35,659 nt of DNA from Alphaproteobacteria bacterium (GTDB taxonomy: Bacteria; Pseudomonadota; Alphaproteobacteria; UBA9219): contig JAQUHK010000007.1 in the NCBI GenBank assembly GCA_028683655.1, positions 1 to 35,659 of the forward strand, read 5' to 3'. Below, in pieces: positions 31,913 through 35,659 of the stretch. Under the pieces are notes generated by a model. The model saw nothing but the letters and a program-made list of their open reading frames with translations, was not told where the DNA came from and did no database searches. A program made the translations under genes and the position numbers. Within the stretch, counting starts at the first letter, position 1; every line of letters begins with the position of its first letter.

Positions 31913-31992
31913 GGCTATCTTTGAGAGGAAGGTTGGTTGTGTCCGGTCTAATTTATAAAACGCTGTGATCTTCAAGGCCGGTGAAATCGCAC

Positions 31993-34257
31993 ATGGACAC
32001 AACAACCTCAACAGACCTACCGGCCACCTCCCTCAAGACCGATGAAAGCGACAAAGCCGAGACGCCGTCCCCCGTCCGTCCGCCTTTACGCCTGATGCGC
32101 CAGTATGAGTTAGTTGAACGCGTCAAAGCCTATGATCCCGACGCCGATGAAGACCTTCTGAACCGCGCCTATGTTTTCTCGATGCAGGCTCATGGCACTC
32201 AAATGCGGGCTTCGGGCGATCCCTATTTCTCGCATCCGCTTCAGGTTGCCGGCATCCTGACTGAAATGAAAATGGACAGCACGGCCATCGCAACGGCACT
32301 GCTGCACGACACGGTTGAAGATACACAAGTTACGCTGGCAGATATTGAAAAGCTCTTCGGGACCGATGTGGCAAAGCTTGTGGACGGTGTCACCAAACTC
32401 TCGCGGATCGAGTTCCAGAATGATCAGGCGAAGCAGGCCGAAAATTTCCGTAAACTCCTGCTGGCCATGTCGGCGGATATCCGCGTTCTTTTGGTCAAGC
32501 TGGCCGACCGCCTGCATAACATGCGGACCCTGCATTACATCAAATCACCGGAAAAACGCCAGCGTATTGCCCGCGAAACGCTAGACATTTATGCGCCGCT
32601 GGCCGAGCGCATCGGCATAGAGAAGATGCAGGACGAGCTTCAGGACCTTGCTTTTGCCGAGATTAATCCCGATGCGCGCGACAGTATCGTCGCCCGCCTG
32701 AATTACCTGCGCGAAGAAGGAAGCAATCTAGCCGAGCGCATTCGTGCCACGATTGAAAAGCTTTTAGCATCTGAAGGCGTCCACGCCGTGGTTGCAGGGC
32801 GCGAGAAAAAGCCTTTCTCGATCTGGCGTAAGATGACGCGCAAGGATATAGGCTTTGAGCAACTCTCTGACATCATGGCCTTTCGCGTTCTTGTCGATAC
32901 GGTCGGTGCCTGCTACCAATCGCTAGGCATTATTCACAATCATTATTCAGGCATACCCGGACGTTTTAAAGACTACATTTCCACACCCAAACCCAATAAA
33001 TACCAAAGCATCCATACCACGATCATTGGGCCAGAACAGCACCGCATTGAAGTCCAGATCCGCACCGAAGAAATGCACGAAGTTGCCGAGCTCGGCGTCG
33101 CCGCGCACTGGGCTTATAAACAAAACAGCCAGTCGCATGACGGGTCGGAATATCGCTGGCTCCGCGAGCTTCTTGACATCGTCGAACACGCCCAGAAGCC
33201 AGAAGAGTTTCTGGAGCACACCAAGCTTGAACTCTTTCAGGACCAGGTTTTCTGCTTCTCGCCCAAGGGCGATATTATCTCGCTGCCGCGCGGCGCGACG
33301 CCTGTCGATTTCGCCTATGCCGTACATAGCCGGATCGGCGATGCCTGTGTCGGCTCGAAGGTCAATGGTCGCATGGTACCTTTGCGCACCGAACTGCATA
33401 ACGGCGATCAGGTCGAAATTATCACACTGAAAAATGGCACACCGTCACCGGCATGGGAACGGTTTGTTGTAACCGGCAAGGCACGGGCCCGCATCCGTCG
33501 CTTTGTCCGCATCCAGCAGCGTGCCGAATACATCGCCTTGGGACGCGCTATTCTAGAAAAGCTCTGTAAACAGGACGGCATTGATTTCGGTGAAAAGCCT
33601 TTCGAAGCCGTGTTTAAAAACTTTCAAGCCGCGAGCCTTGAGGATTTATTCGCCAATATCGGTGCTTCACTTCAGTCGGCGCGCGATGTCTTTTATACGG
33701 CGTTCCCCGATCTGAAACGCAAAACGACACCTGACAAAATCCCCACCACATTGGAGCAGGCCGCCGAAAAGCTGAAGGGCAAGCCCACCACTAAAGCTTC
33801 CTCGCTCGCGCTTAAGGGCCTTATTCCGGGCATGGCCGTCCATTTTGCCCGTTGCTGCCACCCTCTGCCCGGCGACAGCATTGTAGGTATTGTCGCCACC
33901 GGACGTGGCGTTACAATCCATACGCAGGATTGCGAGACGCTCGACTCCTTCCGCGATATGCCGGAACGCTGGATCGATGTGGACTGGGGCGAGGGGCAGG
34001 CTCAGGATACGACAGCCATGGTGGGCCGCCTGACAATCGTCGTGACCAACCAGCCCAACTCTTTGGGCGCATTGACGACGATTATCGGTAAGAACAACGG
34101 CAATATCCTGAACCTCAAGATCACGAACAGGTCCGTCGATTTCTTCGATATTCTAGTGGATGTCGAAGTCAAGGACACGCGCCACCTGATGAACATCATC
34201 GCGGCCCTACGCGCCAATACGGCCATTATCTCCGTCGATCGCACCAAAGGTCGCTAA
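31993..34257 (+). CDS. rel: Bifunctional (p)ppGpp synthetase/hydrolase (RSH)
   Basis: This enzyme makes and degrades the stringent-response alarmone (p)ppGpp. The 754-aa protein (from the ATG at 31993) has an intact HD hydrolase domain (ALLHDTVED, His105-Asp106; LADRLHNMRTL). The synthetase domain carries GRFKDYISTPKPNKYQSIHT and VQIRTEEMHEVAELGVAAHW. The RFKD form (RxKD rather than ExDD) is that of bifunctional enzymes. A TGS domain follows (VFCFSPKGDIISLPRGATPV), then the conserved-Cys region (HFARCCHPLPGDSIVG) and a C-terminal ACT domain. A GTG at 31981, with AAGG three bases upstream, is an alternative start. It follows rpoZ, the usual alphaproteobacterial order. Confidence 0.95.
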   Translation: MDTTTSTDLPATSLKTDESDKAETPSPVRPPLRLMRQYELVERVKAYDPDADEDLLNRAYVFSMQAHGTQMRASGDPYFSHPLQVAGILTEMKMDSTAIATALLHDTVEDTQVTLADIEKLFGTDVAKLVDGVTKLSRIEFQNDQAKQAENFRKLLLAMSADIRVLLVKLADRLHNMRTLHYIKSPEKRQRIARETLDIYAPLAERIGIEKMQDELQDLAFAEINPDARDSIVARLNYLREEGSNLAERIRATIEKLLASEGVHAVVAGREKKPFSIWRKMTRKDIGFEQLSDIMAFRVLVDTVGACYQSLGIIHNHYSGIPGRFKDYISTPKPNKYQSIHTTIIGPEQHRIEVQIRTEEMHEVAELGVAAHWAYKQNSQSHDGSEYRWLRELLDIVEHAQKPEEFLEHTKLELFQDQVFCFSPKGDIISLPRGATPVDFAYAVHSRIGDACVGSKVNGRMVPLRTELHNGDQVEIITLKNGTPSPAWERFVVTGKARARIRRFVRIQQRAEYIALGRAILEKLCKQDGIDFGEKPFEAVFKNFQAASLEDLFANIGASLQSARDVFYTAFPDLKRKTTPDKIPTTLEQAAEKLKGKPTTKASSLALKGLIPGMAVHFARCCHPLPGDSIVGIVATGRGVTIHTQDCETLDSFRDMPERWIDVDWGEGQAQDTTAMVGRLTIVVTNQPNSLGALTTIIGKNNGNILNLKITNRSVDFFDILVDVEVKDTRHLMNIIAALRANTAIISVDRTKGR

Positions 34258-34294
34258 AGCCGCCCGATCAAAAAACTCGCAGCCTCACAGGCCC

Positions 34295-35431
34295 TTAGCG
34301 AAACCCGCAGGCAATCTTGCCATCGCCTGTGTAACGGACGCCGGCACTTGTCGGTTCGTAAACACCGTCCTTGCTCTTGCGAACCGGAACCGTGCAGGAA
34401 CCTTGCCCAAGCTGGATAGCCTGCTTGTCACCGTGCTTGAGGACAACAACGCCCGTATTGGCTTCCTTGAGCGGCGGGTAACAAACGGCCAGAGCATTGG
34501 TCGACAAAGTCCCAAGAACGCCGTTATAGCTACCGGTCTTTTGCTCACCGGTGAACATATAAAGATTATAGGCACTGTAATTGTCGTCCGAGCTCATCTG
34601 GACTTTCAGGCGGACCTGACATTTCTTGGGGATATCCTCACGTTCATAGCCCAAAGCCTCGTGGATCGCCGTAACGTCGCCTTCGCCCCACATGTAATCG
34701 GGCAGCACACCGATCAAGAACGGCTTGCTATAGTCCGTAGCTGAAACTCCCCCGATCTCATAATTATTGGCATAAATCGGCGTGCGGGCATGTTTTTCAC
34801 GCGCCTTGGCCGCATAATCACGCGCCTTCTGAACAGCCGGAGAAACCGGCGCATTTTCATTGACGGCAATCCCCATTTCAAGAAGCTTCGCTGCCATGAC
34901 GTCTTTCTTAGACAGCGGAGCTTTGCCCAATGTTCCACCCGGCGTAATTGAAATGGGTCCAGTAACGGCAAGCGATGAAGCTCCCGAAAAAGCAGTACCC
35001 ATGCCCTTAAGTTTTTGCATCAGGGTTGAAGAACTCTTTCCCGAAAGAAGGCTTTTGTAATCGTCTTGGGACAGATTCTTCATTTCAGCAGGCATGCTTT
35101 CCTGCGCCTCGCTGCTCGACAAAGCGTCTAAAAGCTCCTTGTTGACCTTATCCAACGTCACCTCGGACGAGGCCGGAACCGTAGCCTGACTTGAAGCAAC
35201 GGGCGCGACAACAGGCTCGTTAACGAGGCCCTGTGATTGCGCCGAACTCGTTGTTGCTGTCGAAGAGCTAGAAGGCCTAGTGGCGGTAGGCGTCGTGCCC
35301 GATGTCGTTCCAGCCTTGGGCTTATAGCTATCCAGTTGCGGCGTATTCTCTGGCAAAAGCACGCCAGCTTGAGACAGACCGCTTGCCAAAGAGAACAGTA
35401 AAACTGAAAAAGCTATTCCGGCGTAACGCAT
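34295..35431 (-). CDS. Secreted protein with Ser/Thr-rich linker, unknown function
   Basis: This 378-aa precursor has a signal peptide (IAFSVLLFSLASGLSQA, then GVLLPEN). The ATG at 35429-35431 has GGGAG seven bases upstream. Residues ~40-95 are low-complexity Ser/Thr/Pro/Ala, probably a disordered linker. A helical middle part follows (LSKKDVMAAKLLEMGIAVNE). A C-terminal domain of about 170 residues has four cysteines (KKCQVRL, AVCYPPL, GSCTVPV and ACGFR at the end), which could form two disulfides. I do not recognise the family. It converges on rel with 37 bp between stops. Confidence 0.7.
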   Translation of the reverse strand: MRYAGIAFSVLLFSLASGLSQAGVLLPENTPQLDSYKPKAGTTSGTTPTATRPSSSSTATTSSAQSQGLVNEPVVAPVASSQATVPASSEVTLDKVNKELLDALSSSEAQESMPAEMKNLSQDDYKSLLSGKSSSTLMQKLKGMGTAFSGASSLAVTGPISITPGGTLGKAPLSKKDVMAAKLLEMGIAVNENAPVSPAVQKARDYAAKAREKHARTPIYANNYEIGGVSATDYSKPFLIGVLPDYMWGEGDVTAIHEALGYEREDIPKKCQVRLKVQMSSDDNYSAYNLYMFTGEQKTGSYNGVLGTLSTNALAVCYPPLKEANTGVVVLKHGDKQAIQLGQGSCTVPVRKSKDGVYEPTSAGVRYTGDGKIACGFR

Positions 35432-35511
35432 CGACAGGCTCCCAGACTGGTTAATACCCGCATCCTAAGCGAGAACCCCCCGAACATCAACCACCACAAC
35501 AGTTGCAACCC

Positions 35512-35539
35512 AAAAAGAAAAAAGCCCCCGTCAGGGGGC
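35512..35539 (-). terminator. Intrinsic terminator of tRNA-Ser
   Basis: On the minus strand GCCCCC pairs with GGGGGC around a four-base loop and is followed by TTTTTT, then C and TTTTT. It lies six bases past the tRNA 3' end. Confidence 0.85.
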
Positions 35540-35545
35540 CTTTTG

Positions 35546-35635
<90 letters not shown>

Positions 35636-35659
35636 GTATCCCGAAACTCAACCGTGATG

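Overview
The window is an ordinary alphaproteobacterial chromosome segment. Base composition is mixed, roughly mid-50s %GC by eye. Placement as an alphaproteobacterium rests on gene order and protein type: rpoZ next to a bifunctional rel with a divergent NYN-domain gene, recG and mfd close together and divergent, hflK-hflC followed by a Do-type protease, overlapping scpA-scpB, and an alphaproteobacterial-style PurC. De novo purine, aromatic amino acid, NAD and lipoate genes argue for a free-living organism rather than a reduced endosymbiont. I cannot place it below class.

Layout. 1-2200: 3' end of der, an exported YceI-like protein bracketed by inverted copies of a palindromic repeat, and a small YXWGXW-type lipoprotein. 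2255-4021: purC-purS (minus) with a good sigma70-type promoter, then an exported Fn3-like protein. 4140-10517: recG (minus) and mfd (plus), separated by an AT-rich orphan. 10552-12102: a minus-strand set of orphan genes. 12207-14644: two hypothetical genes, then scpA-scpB. 15100-18861: hflK-hflC-degP (minus). 18925-21001: lipA converging on a membrane metallophosphoesterase. 21051-25276: a cache-only membrane sensor, trxB, a PH-domain membrane protein and glmS. 25277-27483: class II DAHP synthase with an aromatic-rich leader peptide in front, then a small exported protein. 27519-30191: nadE and a second, different-type SAICAR synthase. 30476-34257: NYN protein (minus), rpoZ and rel (plus). 34295-35635: a secreted protein and tRNA-Ser(CGA), both minus.

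Two palindromic repeat families are scattered between genes. Family A (about 100 bp, core starting CGTCATTGCGAG) has four copies; two of them are embedded in a longer MITE-like unit of about 170 bp with terminal inverted repeats. Family B (arms around CCCCGCGAAAGCGGGG) has two copies. One family-A unit supplies the start codon and signal-peptide N-terminus of the YceI gene, and recG carries an in-frame proline-rich insert encoded by a GC-rich palindromic stretch.

I found no convincing multi-gene novel system such as defence, CRISPR, prophage or secretion. The most interesting candidate is regulatory: a 31-codon ORF at 25345-25440, ending in a run of Phe/Tyr codons and followed by alternative hairpins, directly upstream of the DAHP synthase gene. 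It looks like an aromatic amino acid attenuation leader, possibly on a leaderless transcript.
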